From assembly GCF_965363235.1 (NCBI RefSeq), contig NC_134843.1, forward strand, positions 95,575,795-95,639,794: a stretch of 64,000 nucleotides of DNA. The letters run 5' to 3'. A program made the position numbers and the translations under genes. Shown here in pieces: positions 24,301-35,013 of this stretch. The number at the start of each line of letters is the position of its first letter. Position 1 is the stretch's first letter. This stretch comes from Mytilus galloprovincialis. Lineage: Eukaryota; Mollusca; Bivalvia; Mytilida; Mytilidae. Under the pieces are notes generated by a model. The model was not told where the DNA came from and did no database searches. It was given only the letters and a program-made list of their open reading frames with translations.

Positions 24301-27300
24301 GATGCGGAGAAGAGGCCAGCAATTGGTTTTACGTAAGAAAGCCTATATTATTTGATCTGCCAAACATTAAAAATGGTTTCAATAAAACAAATCAAACATT
24401 TTGCTAATGTCCGATTCAAAAAACTTTAATTTGAATCAGTGAAATTATACGAAGTCTGATTTGATTTGACTTTCCTAAAACCAAATATACTAGTAATCCC
24501 ACAGTCTGAGCACTATGTTGTTATACCAAAAACAATTAAATTTATTACGTTAATGAATATAAAACTGCAGTTTTATCATGTTTGTATAATAATTTATACA
24601 AGTTTTATCTTTCAGTACGTTGTTATTTTGTCCATTTTGGTGTTAGCTGAAGTAGCATTTGTGGTTGTCCTGTTCGCTGCTCAAAACAAGGTAATCAATG
24701 TATATATTAACAACGCGTTTTAACTCGAATCCCATGAAAAGAAAATACGACCAACATTATACAAATTCCGACGACTACAATCGTACAATGTCATGACAAC
24801 AACATTATGCTTATCAACATTAGCATATATCACGCATGTGTGTCACGTTATCATAATGCTTCCTTTGAAAGAATAATACACACAGTTCTTGTTATTGTTT
24901 GTATTTATTTAAAACTCTTATTTGGTGTTTTTTTCAGCTATTTGTATCCCCTTCATCAATGACCAGAGTGTATCGTTTTAAGATTTTTTTTAGCTATTAT
25001 GTCTGTTTGTTTTGTTCACATATCGTTGTCAATATAGTGGATTTTTCTGCGACTATATCATAGACGCGCGCGAGAGGTTTGGCTAGCTAAAACAACCAGG
25101 TTTACATCACCCTTTTCTACATGTTTAAAAAAATACCTGTACCAAGTCAGGAATATGACAGTTTTTATCCATTCATTTGATGTGATTTATCATTTGATTT
25201 TGCCTTTTGATTTAATAACGACTCTCTGTTTTGAATTTTCCTCCGACGAGTGCAGTATGTTTGTTATTTTGCTTTTGATAAAAACTTAGATAACCATGAA
25301 CAAATGGAGATGTTTGTTAAGTTTACGTCAAGCAGATAGCAATCTAACGACAAACATAACAAATATTCATACAAAGGGCGACAATTGGCACATGTCTATG
25401 AACATGTCAAGCCCTAAATCATTCCTATTGTGAAACGTTTTGAACAAACTAAATTGTTAATAGAAACACACACAGAACTGCCACCAACAAACAAAATTCT
25501 TCAAAGAACAAACAGTGTAAGAAATTACATAAGACAACCACTGACAAGGTTCCTGAATTCGGGACAGGCACATCAAGGGGTGGCAGTATAGCTGAAAGCA
25601 GAATAAAAACAGTTCTTTCAAAAAAAGATTGATAAAAGATCAATTGGGAAAGGCATTACTCGGCTGCTATTTTGCTTTCTAATATCAGATAAATATGCTT
25701 AAAAGGTTAAATCGTCTCAAATACTTATGTAAAAATAACGTCTAAAAAATCAAGACATAAAATTTCTTTTATCTAATATGATATATAATGATATCGTTTG
25801 TCAAAAATCTTGGTTACTAATTCTGCTTATTTGTATCAGCCACTCAAATTAATCCAACATTTGTTTGTAGTTTGACGAATGGTTGAAGAAGCCTTTCAAA
25901 AAGACATTAAAAGATTACAATGGTACTGATGGTACAGATGCTGTTACTTTAGGACTTAATTTCATCATGACACAGGTTTGTGTAAAATTTGTATTGTTAA
26001 AATTTATATTTTTCATCGGTATGATTGTAATGTCATGATAAGTATCATTAAAAAAAAAAAGTTCTCCATAATTTTTAACTTAAAGTAAATTTCTGATAAA
26101 AGACATCAGAAGATTACAGATTTCACAAATTTTCAATTATATTTGGACTGTCGGATTAGCATCAAAATCAAACCGAGCAAGACTCGGAACATCGATAAGG
26201 TAAGCATCTCTTGTTATGCGCGTGTCACCCGCCCGAATCAAGATACAGTAAAAATGTCACGAATGGGAATAATACTTTGTATTATATATACTAGTAACCA
26301 TTCTAGTGTTTTAAGATATATAAAAAAGCAAAAAAAAAAATCTCGTTAGTTAAGACACATGCACATTGTTCAATTTACATGTTCGTGCACGATCGTGACC
26401 GTAATACCTCGAGTTCAAAACCGTGCTTCCTCATAATCCTGTTGGGATGATTATGTGTGGACAACATTCGACGTGCAATGGAGTCCACATAAAGTTAAAA
26501 TGCCAGCGTGTTGTTTGTCAAATGTGAACGACGTGCAATGGGTCAATAATTATACTACTTCTGAGAAACGGAAAGTTGACAATGTGAAACAAATAGATAC
26601 TAGTTTGAAGACGCCCATCTATGTCAAACTAAGAAAGATTTTTAGAGGTAAATTAGACGCATTTTGAAGAAGTAAAAAATGTGTATCACTCAACTTCTAT
26701 AACTTCTTAATTATTTTATCTTAAGGTTTAGAACTAAAAAGTATCTTTAACTCACATATAGGTAAAATACAGGCTAATAGCATTAAGGTTTACAGCGCAG
26801 ATCACCCAAGGAGACAAAGTACTCACCTTTTATTTCTTCTAATTCTAGTACGACTGTTGTGGTGTGGAAGGCTATGGAGATTTTAATGTCTCGACACATT
26901 GGGATAAGGAGTTTCACAGCTCTGATGGAATTACTAAAACCAAGTCTATACCGGCAGTGTGTTGTAAAGATGTAAATAATACGGACTGTTGGCAGCACCC
27001 AAACACAAATAATTCTTATATGGATACGGTGAGTATTTATCTTAAGTTTTACATGGATACGGTGAGTATTTATCTTAAGTTTTACATGGATACGGTGTGT
27101 ATACTTTTATGTTTATAGCATACCAAGTATAGATATGTTTTTCCTCTGGCCATGGTATATTCTGTTTATCTTTTGACCATGGTTATTTATTTTGCCATGC
27201 TATTTTCTGTTTTTCCTTTGACTATGCTATTTTCTGTTTTTCATTTTACCATGATAAATTCTGTTGATCATAGTATTTTCGTTTTTTTTTTTCTGTTGAC

Positions 27301-30300
27301 CACGGTATTTTCTGTTCACTTAATCGACTTGTCAGTTGCACCATGTGCGTCGTCTCCCGTTTTTTGTCGAGCCTTCGACTTTAGTCGAAAAAGCGAGACA
27401 TAACGATTCTACATTCCGTCGGCGGCTTCTACAAATATTCACTCTGTGGTTAACGTTTTTGAAATTTTACACTATACTGGATTTCTACCAAACCTGGACA
27501 GAAGCTTGTGTATGATCATTAGATAGTATCCAGAAGTAAATTTTGTAAAAATAAAATTCCATTTTTTCCGTATTTTACTTATAAATGGACTTAGTTTTTT
27601 TGCCAGAAAATATAACATTCACTCTGTGGTTAAAGTTTTTTCAAATTTTAATAACTTTCTTAAACTATCCTGGATTTGTACCAAACTTGGACAGAAGATA
27701 GTATCCAGAAGTAAATTTTGTAAAAAAATAAATCCTTTTTTTTTCCATATTTCACTTTTAAATGGACTTACATTTTCTGCCAGAAAACAACATATTTACT
27801 GTGTGGTTAAAGTTTTTTAAATTTTAATAACTTTCTTATACTATTTTGGATTTGTACCAAACTTTGACAGAAACTTGTTTATGATCAAAAGCTAGTATCA
27901 AGAAGGAAATTTTGTTAAAATCTTGTACCTGTGTAACTATATTTTACTTATAAATGAACTTAGTTTTTCTTCAAGTTAACATTTACATACAGTCTGCAGT
28001 TGAATTTTTAAAACATTTATTAGATTCATAAAAAGTAAAATCACAAAAATACTGAACTCCAAGGAAAGTTCAAAAAGGAAAGTCTCCAATCAAATGGCAA
28101 AATCAAAAGTTAAAACACATGAAACGAATGGATAACAACTGTCATATTCCTGACTTGTTACAGGCATTTTTTAATAATTACATTAGATGTATGTTTCATT
28201 ATAATACTTTATTCTGATTGGCTAACTGCACATCACGTGTCATTCCTTAAGCAATTGCATTACTCAATAAAACTTTTCATTCATGATAACACGTGGTCCC
28301 ACAATAAAGTGCACAGGTAAATTAAATACGAAAATTTATAAAATTCGTGTTTTCATGATCATAGCTAAAAAATGTAATTATAAGAATTGAATGCTTCTTT
28401 TTGTAACTTCATATGGTTGTAAAAGCGTTGACCGTGCGCACATTTTTAGAATGAAGCGCTACCGCGCTTCATATAAAATGTACTTCGGTCAACGCTTTTA
28501 CACCCCAATGAAGTTACAAAAAGAAGCATTCAATTCTTAAATGTAGAAAATGGTGGATTGAACCTGGATTTATAGCTAGCTAAACCTCTCACTTGTATGA
28601 CAGTCGCATCAAATTCCATTATATTGTCACCGATGCGTGGACAAAACAAACAGACACAATAGGTAAAAATGTCAAAATAGCCTTACGGGTACAGCAGTCA
28701 ACATTGTGTTATCATCTTAATCACTATAAAAACAACAAATGTAACCTGAGCCTACTGTGTTATAGTAGTCTCAGATATAACGAAGAAGCACAAAAGGCAT
28801 ACATCAAATTTAACATCCTCAATTTGCTTATATTATACGATTTTATTTATCTATGTAAAATGCACCCATCAAAGACGGAGGGTTTTAAGTACTGGTGTAA
28901 AATTGCGCGTTTGAAATGCGCACAGGTAGACATGAAATAATTTTGTCGTTCAAAGTATGACGGGATACAGTCACGTAAAATAGATATAACAAAAACTGAC
29001 TTAACAGTAAAAGTAATAATGATAAATAAAATAATAGTGTTGTTCAAAGTATGACGGGATACATAAGTACAGAGTCACGTCAAATGTATATCACAAAAAA
29101 ACAGACTTAACAGTAAAAGTAATATTAATAAATATAATAATTTTGTCATTCAAAGTATGACAAGATACATAGGGGGATACATAAGCACAGAGCTACGTCA
29201 AAAGGATATCTCAAAAAACATACTTAACAGTAAAAGTAATATTAATAAAGACAAATAAAAGAATAATATAACACGTTATTATAAACTATCCTGGATTTTT
29301 ACCAAACTTGAACAGAAGCTTCTTAAAGTCAAAAGATAGTATCTAGAAGAATATTTTATATTGATTTTTCCCTCATTTTTGTTGAGCCAGCGATTAACAG
29401 CAAAAGTAGGCGAGACACTGGGTTCCGCGGTACCCTTACGATTTTTTTCTTCAGATAACTAGTCAATTGGACAGGGTAGTTATAAATAAGAAAGTATACT
29501 GATAACAAAATGTTAACCCTTCAACAAAAACTGATGTCATGAAAGTGAAGGAAAATTTCAGACATGAGTATTTTTTTTTTAAAATAGTCCTGGACACCAT
29601 TTTGTTACCGTACACTTATCTTTGTTATTTTCAGGTTATCTAGTGTTTGGTTTTATCTAATCGACAACTCGTCGTATTCTTCTCTGCTAAGTATCTTCCT
29701 ATCTTAGTATGTCAACTTAAATTGAAATAATTCAGATACGGATAATATTAGACAATCGGAACATTTATCTAATTGTTGATTTTACCTTAAATATTGGCTA
29801 AATCAATAAAATCAAATGAAAAACATTTCAACAGAATAAAAAATAATAATAAATGATATCATTATATGTTCCTTTGTTTATGCATATTACTATTTCAGTC
29901 CTTAAATTTTTAGTTTTGGTAAATCCGAACAACATACTCCAAATAAACATGCTAAATGTAATGTCACATCTAAATGTAATGTCACATCTAAATGTAATGT
30001 CACATACCAACAAAAGTAATATGTATGAGCTCATTTTTAAAGATTAACAAATGCATTTAATAGAAATAACACTTGATTAAAAGAGTAATTAGTGTCTACT
30101 TCAGGTTATTACAAATACAAATACAAGTTATTGTCGAAAACTTTCACAGAAGAAAAGCAAAGAGAGATTTATTGAAATCAAGTCCTAAAATTGTCAAGAA
30201 AAATGGCGAAAATATGAAATCAATTATATGGAAGCGCATATGGTACACCCCTTGTAAAGTTATTTTGTTGCTAATAAGTCGGAATTATTAGTTATGTTGT

Positions 30301-33300
30301 GTGTTATAAGCTGGAATCTAATCAACATGTGGAGTCAACTTGTCGGCATGATGAAGAAATAATTGCATTAAAATGTCGACTTACTAATATAAATGTAATG
30401 ACATAGTAATAAGAAGTCGACATGATGAATTCAACTTGTTAATTGATTAAGTCGACAACTTGTTTATTTGAAGATAAGGTATAAGCACGTGACTATTTTG
30501 GAAAAACATAGGTCTATTTATAAATTGATTTCCATATTTCGTTTGTTTAATATGCTTCGGTTGTGTGAGTTATTTTGTATGAAAAGGGGGAACGGCAGTC
30601 AAATATCAGAAAAAAGTACAAAAAAATAACAATATTTCGTACATTAGGGGATATACCCCCACCATTTAGTCAGGCCGTTTATTTTCCTAAGTTCTCAAAT
30701 GGATTCAGTACTATACTAAATTCGTGAGATTCCCAGGAACCCTCTCTCTTTGCCTGAGATTGCTGTTGACTCTAAAAATTTCAAGATTTCAAAATCTGTA
30801 GATGCTTTATCTTGATCTAAAAGATAACTCATAAACAACGATACACGGTTTATAACATAAATGGAGATTTACAAATTCATCAGGACAAACAAGTTTTATT
30901 TGCTGCAAAACAAAACTCTCAGAATTGTGCTTCGTGTCTTTTTTGTTGGGATATACAAGTTCCCGGCCATGTCCACTCTGTGTATTATTTCTATTTGTAT
31001 CTATCTGATGCGTTAAGCCTTTTTCAATTGATTTCTATAGTTCATTCTTATGTTGTAATGTTACACCACTGTCCAAGGTAAGGAGAGGGTTAGGATCCCG
31101 CTAACATGTTTAACCCCGCCACATTCTAAATGTATGTGCCTGCCAACTGTCAGGAGCCTGTTATTTAGTGGTTGTCGTTTGTTGATGTGTTAAATTTAGT
31201 CCTGGTATCTATGATGAGTTTATTTACATATCTGTTTTTCGTTCACTTTTTGTTCATTAATAAGTTCGTCAGTTTTCTCGTTTGAATTGTTTTACATTTA
31301 TCATTTCGGGGTCTTTTACAGTGGACTAGCCAGTATAGGCTTTGCTCATTGTTGAAGGCCGTACGGTAACCTATAATCGTAAATTTCTGTGTCATTTGGT
31401 CTCTTATGGAGAGTTGTCTCATTAGCAATTATACCACGTCTTCTTTCTTTATACTTATATGAAAAAAAGAAGATGTGGTATGATAGCCAATAAGACATCT
31501 CTCCAAAACATACCAAATCACTGAGAAGTATGCAGCTATATGTCACTATATGGTCTTTAACAATGAGCAAAACCCCATAACGCATAGTTAGCTATGTAAG
31601 ATCCCGAAATGATAAATGTGAACAAAAAAAAAGGAGAAACATAACAATCTAAAAGACGCCAACGCCGACGCCATTAATACCGACGACTGAATAAAGATTT
31701 GCTTTGTCTCACTTCCTGGACATTTATGTCGCAGACTCGACACAAATCAAATGACTAGTACTTTATTGTCAACAAATGGAACACTTTTAATCATCTCACA
31801 CTCAATTACAGGGAAACAACGGATAATATATGTTCCAATTGTCGTATCCATAATTCCTTCCGCTTTTTCTCAAGTATGACCTACCGCATTCAACCAAATA
31901 ACTGGGTTTGTAAATTCACGAATAACACGACAGGTGACTCACTTTGAGCAGGATCAGCTCACTCTTTGAGATCATCGACAGATTTTGCTGAATTTATATT
32001 GGCCAGTAATACCGATCTATTGAGTTATCCAGCTACAGCTTATTTTTTATGGTTTTTGTTGTGCTGTGACACGGCGGTCCCAGGTTTGGGTTAGGAATGA
32101 GCGCTCACATACATGTTTAACTCCGCCACATTCTTCATATGTCTGTCAAAAGTCAAGAGCCTGTAGTTCAATGGTTGCCGTTGGTTCATGTGTTTCATAT
32201 TTGTTTTTTGTAAATTGTTTTGTTATAAATAAGGCCGATACATTTTTCGTTTGAATTGTTTCACATTTCCACGTGGTGGTCTTTTATAGCTGACTATACG
32301 ATTTGTTAAAGGCCGTACGACTTCCTGTGATTGCTGACATCCTCTTTATCTAAACTCTGGTAGTTAGTTGTAACATCACATCTCACAACTTTATTGAGTA
32401 GTGGCGTCGGCGTCTTCGTCATTTAGATTGTTAGGTTTCCCGCCGATGTAGTTTTACATGTCATTTCGGATTCTTTCATAGCTTACTATACGGTAAAGGT
32501 TTTGCTGATCTCCTTATTTGTTGTTAGCTAGCGGATCCCTCCTCGTTCTCTTCCTTCGATATAATTTACTGCGATTCTACATAGATACTAGGGAACAGGA
32601 CAATATTTTTTTGCAGTAAGTAAAACTGTTTTGTAAATCTCCATGAATTGTCATAGGAGTTAATATTTTAGATCATACAAGATTAAAAAAGATGTTTTTT
32701 TGTAGATGCTTTGATTTAATAGATCAAAATAAAGCATCTACAGAAATAACCACTTTTTTTTTAAATCTTGTATGTTACAGAAAAATTGCCTTTTTACAGT
32801 CAACATTACAGTTGTGCACTGACAGCGGCAATCTCATACAACAGAAGGTTCCGTTGAATTCTTCACGAATTCATCATTATACTGATTCCATTTGAGAACT
32901 TAGGAAAATAAACGGCCTGACTAAATAGTGGGGTATATCCCCCTTTTGTCCGACCTATTGTTATTTTTTTAGTACTTTTTGTCTGATATTTGACTGCCTT
33001 TTCATACAAAATAACTCACACAACCGAAGCACATTAAACAAAATGAAATATGGAAATCGATTTAAAAATAGACCTATGTTTTTCCAAAGTAGTCACGTGG
33101 TTTTACCTCATCTTAAAAAAAAAAGTTGTCGACTTATCAATGAACAAGTTGAACTCATCATGTCGACTTCTTATTACTATGTCATTACATTTATATTAGT
33201 AAGTCGACATTTTAATGCAATTATTTATTCATCATTCCGACATGTTGACTCCACATGTTGATTAGATTCCAGCTTATAACACACAACATAACTAATAATT

Positions 33301-35013
33301 CCGACTTTGTAGCAACAAAATAACTTAACAAGGGGTGTACCATATGCGCTTCCATACAATTATGTGCCAACTAAATAGAGTTAAAACAATCGCAATTATA
33401 AAATGTTGATGTAAAAAAATTCACACACGCAATTCTGACTTCTATTATCAATATTAGTCTTTAATGTTTAGTTACCCATTTGAAACTGTTAGGTTTGTCT
33501 AATCGATGACATTGGTTTAGTTTTCTATATTTTTTTTACATTTTTGCGAAGTAAAACTATATCATATTACTAAAATTACTTGATATATTTATATGTCGCA
33601 GGGCTGTTATGATGCTATCAAAGACTGGTTACATGACAACATGGAACCACTAATAGGTACCAGTGCTGGAGTACTAGCCATTGAGGTAAGCTAATGACTG
33701 GTTACATGACAACATGGAGCCACTAATAGGTACCAGTGCTGGAGTACTAGCCATTGAGGTAAGCTAATGACTGGTTACATGTCAACATGGAGCCACTAAT
33801 AGGTACCAGTGCTGGAGTACTAGCCATTGAGGTAAACTAATGACTGATTGCATGACAACATAGAACCCCTTATAGGTACCAGTGCTGGAGTACTAGCCAT
33901 TGAGGTAAGCTAATGACTGGTTACATGACAACATGGAGCCACTAATAGGTACCAGTGCTGGAGTACTAGCCATTGAGGTAAGCTAATGACTGGTTACATG
34001 ACAACATGGAGCCACTAATAGGTACCAGTGCTGGAGTACTAGCCATTGAGGTAAGCTAATGACTGGTTACATGACAACATGGAACCCCTAATAGGTACCA
34101 GTGCTGGAGTACTAGTCATTGAGGTAAGCTAATGACTGGTTACATGACAACATGGAGCCACTTATACGTACCAGTGCTGGAGTACTAGCCATTGAGGTAA
34201 GCTTACATGTATAATCATGAACAAATGTAAAATCGCAAAATTACCGATCTCCGATGAAAATTCAAAAACGAAAGTTCCTAATCAAATGGCAAAATCAAAA
34301 GCCCAAACACATCAAATGAATGGATAACAACTCATATTCTTGACAAGACAACTGTGACATATCGTTTGGCCAACACGAAAAAACTATATAACTCTTATAA
34401 ACGAGTAGGAATTTAGACAGTTTGAATAAAAATGAGTGGGTGTGCATGATTAGACAAGGAATTGTTGGTATACTTTTTGAACAAAAGATCCAGAATTTTT
34501 TAAAATATATATAAATCAGTGTTTCCATAGCTATTGTCCATGCAATTGGTCAACATTTTACTCCTCAATATTTAAATGTAATATTTGGTTCGATCCTTTG
34601 AACATAAAGGTAAATAGACTTGTCAATAAAGTTGTTAGTATTTGAATTCGAAGGTTCATTTATTCCATTCTTTCTAGTATAGTCATGTTTTGTGAGAGTA
34701 TTTGAATAGTAACGTAGTTGTTTGCATATTCTATTTATAGATAATACTTGTTATATTTGCCTGTGTGGCTTGTTCTAAAGAGAGAAGTAACAAAGAAGAC
34801 TATGAAAACGATAGCTACGGTAAACCAGTGATGGACGATCGGTCTTATGATGCCATTAGAGCATACGAGAATCAGGGATACAGGGGACCACATCATAACA
34901 GACAACCATATAATGGATATGAGGATAGAGGTTCATATGATAAAAGAGGACAAAGAGACAATCGAGGGTACCAAAATGATGTTCCGAGTCGACGCCGAGA
35001 TAAACATTATTAG
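21251..35013 (+). CDS. Tetraspanin, complete, seven coding exons
   Basis: Four-pass membrane protein that organises partner receptors and adhesion proteins in membrane microdomains. Exons 21270-21329, 23533-23784, 24616-24690, 25871-25975, 26849-27028, 33602-33685 and 34741-35013 join in phase 0 throughout to give 342 residues. TM1 is about residues 10-33, TM2 74-96, TM3 105-124 and TM4 242-262. The large loop has the diagnostic CCG at 167-169, PxxCC at 199-203, and Cys211 and Cys226: six cysteines, three possible disulphides. N-glycosylation sequons occur in both loops. Cys pairs next to the membrane (4/7, 95/96, 260/263) are likely palmitoylation sites. The small loop is longer than usual (about 39 residues). 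The ~78-residue C-terminal tail is rich in Tyr, Gly, Arg, Asn and Asp and is not a family standard. An acceptor at 21249-21250 shows an upstream untranslated exon. The subfamily cannot be named. Confidence 0.93.
22351..22370. repeat. (AT)n microsatellite
   Basis: About ten AT dinucleotides in tetraspanin intron 1. Confidence 0.9.
22470..23297 (+). repeat. Family R repeat, interrupted by a family V copy
   Basis: Left part GAGCTTGTGTCGCTCACCTT to about 22621, right part about 23000-23297 ending CCAAGTGATGAGAAAAGCTC. The two parts align with the continuous stretch at 41390-41470 and with 42869-43060. Sits in tetraspanin intron 1. Confidence 0.7.
22622..22995 (+). repeat. Family V dispersed repeat, inserted in family R
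   Basis: Colinear with 31048-31450: CACTGTCCAAGGTTAGGGGA, TGTTTAACCCCGCCACATT, and an end near CATTGGCAATCATACCACAT. Confidence 0.75.
23533..23784 (+). CDS. Tetraspanin exon 2
   Basis: Residues 21-104: end of TM1, extended small loop with sequon NIS (64-66), TM2 with LGCIGACC, and the inner loop. Phase 0 at both ends. Confidence 0.95.
24616..24690 (+). CDS. Tetraspanin exon 3 (TM3)
   Basis: Residues 105-129, YVVILSILVLAEVAFVVVLF followed by AAQNK. The Glu inside TM3 is the usual conserved polar residue. 75 bp, a typical tetraspanin exon size. Confidence 0.95.
25000..25272 (-). repeat. Family D dispersed repeat, minus copy
   Basis: Reverse complement of 10855-11130; shares the GAGAGGTTTGGCTAGCTAAA block and TTTTGAATTTTCCTCCGACG edge. 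In tetraspanin intron 3. Confidence 0.7.
25871..25975 (+). CDS. Tetraspanin exon 4
   Basis: Residues 130-164, start of the large loop with sequon NGT and FIMTQ at its end. 105 bp between TTTGTAG and GTTTGT. Confidence 0.93.
26849..27028 (+). CDS. Tetraspanin exon 5 (CCG and PxxCC motifs)
   Basis: Residues 165-224, beginning YDCCGVEGYGDF and carrying SIPAVCCK and DCW. Sequons NVS, NNT and NNS. The donor lies in a 33-bp tandem repeat that offers two further donors downstream. Confidence 0.95.
27023..27101 (+). repeat. 33-bp tandem repeat across the exon 5 donor
   Basis: Units start at 27023, 27056 and 27089 (third partial), each opening GATACG followed by a GT donor (GTGAGT, GTGAGT, GTGTGT). 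The repeat is in frame and open, so a later donor would add 11 or 22 residues. Confidence 0.95.
28029..28830 (+). repeat. Family D repeat, interrupted copy
   Basis: Colinear with 10855-11240. It is split between ACAGGCATTTTT (28175) and ATGTAGAAAATGGTGGATTG (28540) by the hairpin MITE. Confidence 0.8.
28176..28539. mobile_element. Hairpin MITE inserted in family D
   Basis: The right part is a strong palindrome. AAGAATTGAATGCTTC plus TTTTTGTAACTTCATA (28381-28435) pairs with GAAGTTACAAAAAGAAGCAT (28508-28538), with matching GCGTTGACCG and CGGTCAACGC inside. TTAA occurs at both edges. A degenerate relative is at 3860-4012. Confidence 0.7.
28939..29260. repeat. Three ~95-105-bp tandem repeats
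   Basis: Repeating block TTCAAAGTATGACGGGATAC then CTTAACAGTAAAAGTAATA. CAAAG anchors fall at 28951, 29046 and 29151. Units are diverged by small indels. Confidence 0.85.
29953..30006. repeat. 18-bp tandem repeat, three copies
   Basis: AAATGTAATGTCACATCT repeated three times, the last copy diverging at its end. Confidence 0.9.
30960..31450 (+). repeat. Family V repeat inside the long-TIR element
   Basis: Colinear with 22622-22995 and extended 5' (GGCCATGTCCACTCTGTGTA). Followed at once by an inverted partial copy, making a palindrome centred near 31455. Confidence 0.75.
31461..31620 (-). repeat. Family V partial copy, inverted
   Basis: AAGAAGATGTGGTATGATAG onward is the reverse complement of the end of the preceding copy. 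Confidence 0.7.
32040..32345 (+). repeat. Family V repeat, diverged copy
   Basis: Shares TGTTTAACTCCGCCACATTC, GAGCCTGTAGTTCAATGGTT and TCTTTTATAGCTGACTATAC with the other copies. Confidence 0.65.
32672..32787. repeat. Palindrome within the long-TIR element
   Basis: CATACAAGATTAAAAAAGAT on the left and TTTAAATCTTGTATG on the right. An inner stem TGTAGATGCTTTGATTTAAT pairs with the region around AAAGCATCTACA. Confidence 0.75.
33602..33685 (+). CDS. Tetraspanin exon 6
   Basis: Residues 225-252, GCYDAIKDWLHDNMEPLIGT then SAGVLAIE: last loop Cys and first half of TM4. From base 33623 on it is the first of eight 73-bp tandem copies. This donor is the one that keeps the frame. Confidence 0.95.
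33623..34206 (+). repeat. 73-bp array, eight copies of exon 6 end plus donor
   Basis: Units start at 33623, 33696, 33769, 33842, 33915, 33988, 34061 and 34134, exactly 73 bases apart. Each contains the last 63 bases of exon 6 and a donor (GTAAGC in all but the third, which is GTAAAC). No unit contains an acceptor. Copy 4 is the most diverged. Confidence 0.97.
34222..34345 (+). repeat. Family D fragment
   Basis: Matches the left third of the family D reference copy, including CAAATGGCAAAATCAAAAGC. Confidence 0.6.
34741..35013 (+). CDS. Tetraspanin exon 7 (TM4 end and long tail)
   Basis: Starts IILVIFACVACSKERSN, completing TM4, then about 78 residues rich in Y, G, R, N and D with repeated Gly-Tyr pairs. 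TAG at 35011-35013. The acceptor CTATTTATAG is good. Confidence 0.93.
   Translation: MILVIFACVACSKERSNKEDYENDSYGKPVMDDRSYDAIRAYENQGYRGPHHNRQPYNGYEDRGSYDKRGQRDNRGYQNDVPSRRRDKHY

Larger units (their letters stand above)
27350..29440 (+). mobile_element. Helentron/pearl-like element A, interrupted
   Basis: Starts near TTGTCGAGCCTTCGACTTTA. It carries ~180-190-bp tandem monomers marked by CACTCTGTGGTTAAAGT (27440, 27620, a degenerate one near 27797). The right end GCGAGACACTGGGTTCCGCG is near 29410. Sequence continuous in element B at 42695-42715 is split here by a foreign block at about 28031-29275. Class is inferred by likeness to tandem-repeat-bearing bivalve elements. Confidence 0.65.
30227..33356. 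mobile_element. 3130-bp element with ~490-bp inverted termini
   Basis: Left arm about 30227-30715, right arm about 32880-33356. Both start TATGGAAGCGCATATGGTAC from the outside and stay closely similar for ~490 bp. Flanked by CAATTA at 30221-30226 and 33357-33362. The interior holds family V pieces and a small palindrome but no recognisable transposase. It fits a foldback or other long-TIR non-autonomous transposon. It occupies about half of tetraspanin intron 5. Confidence 0.85.
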
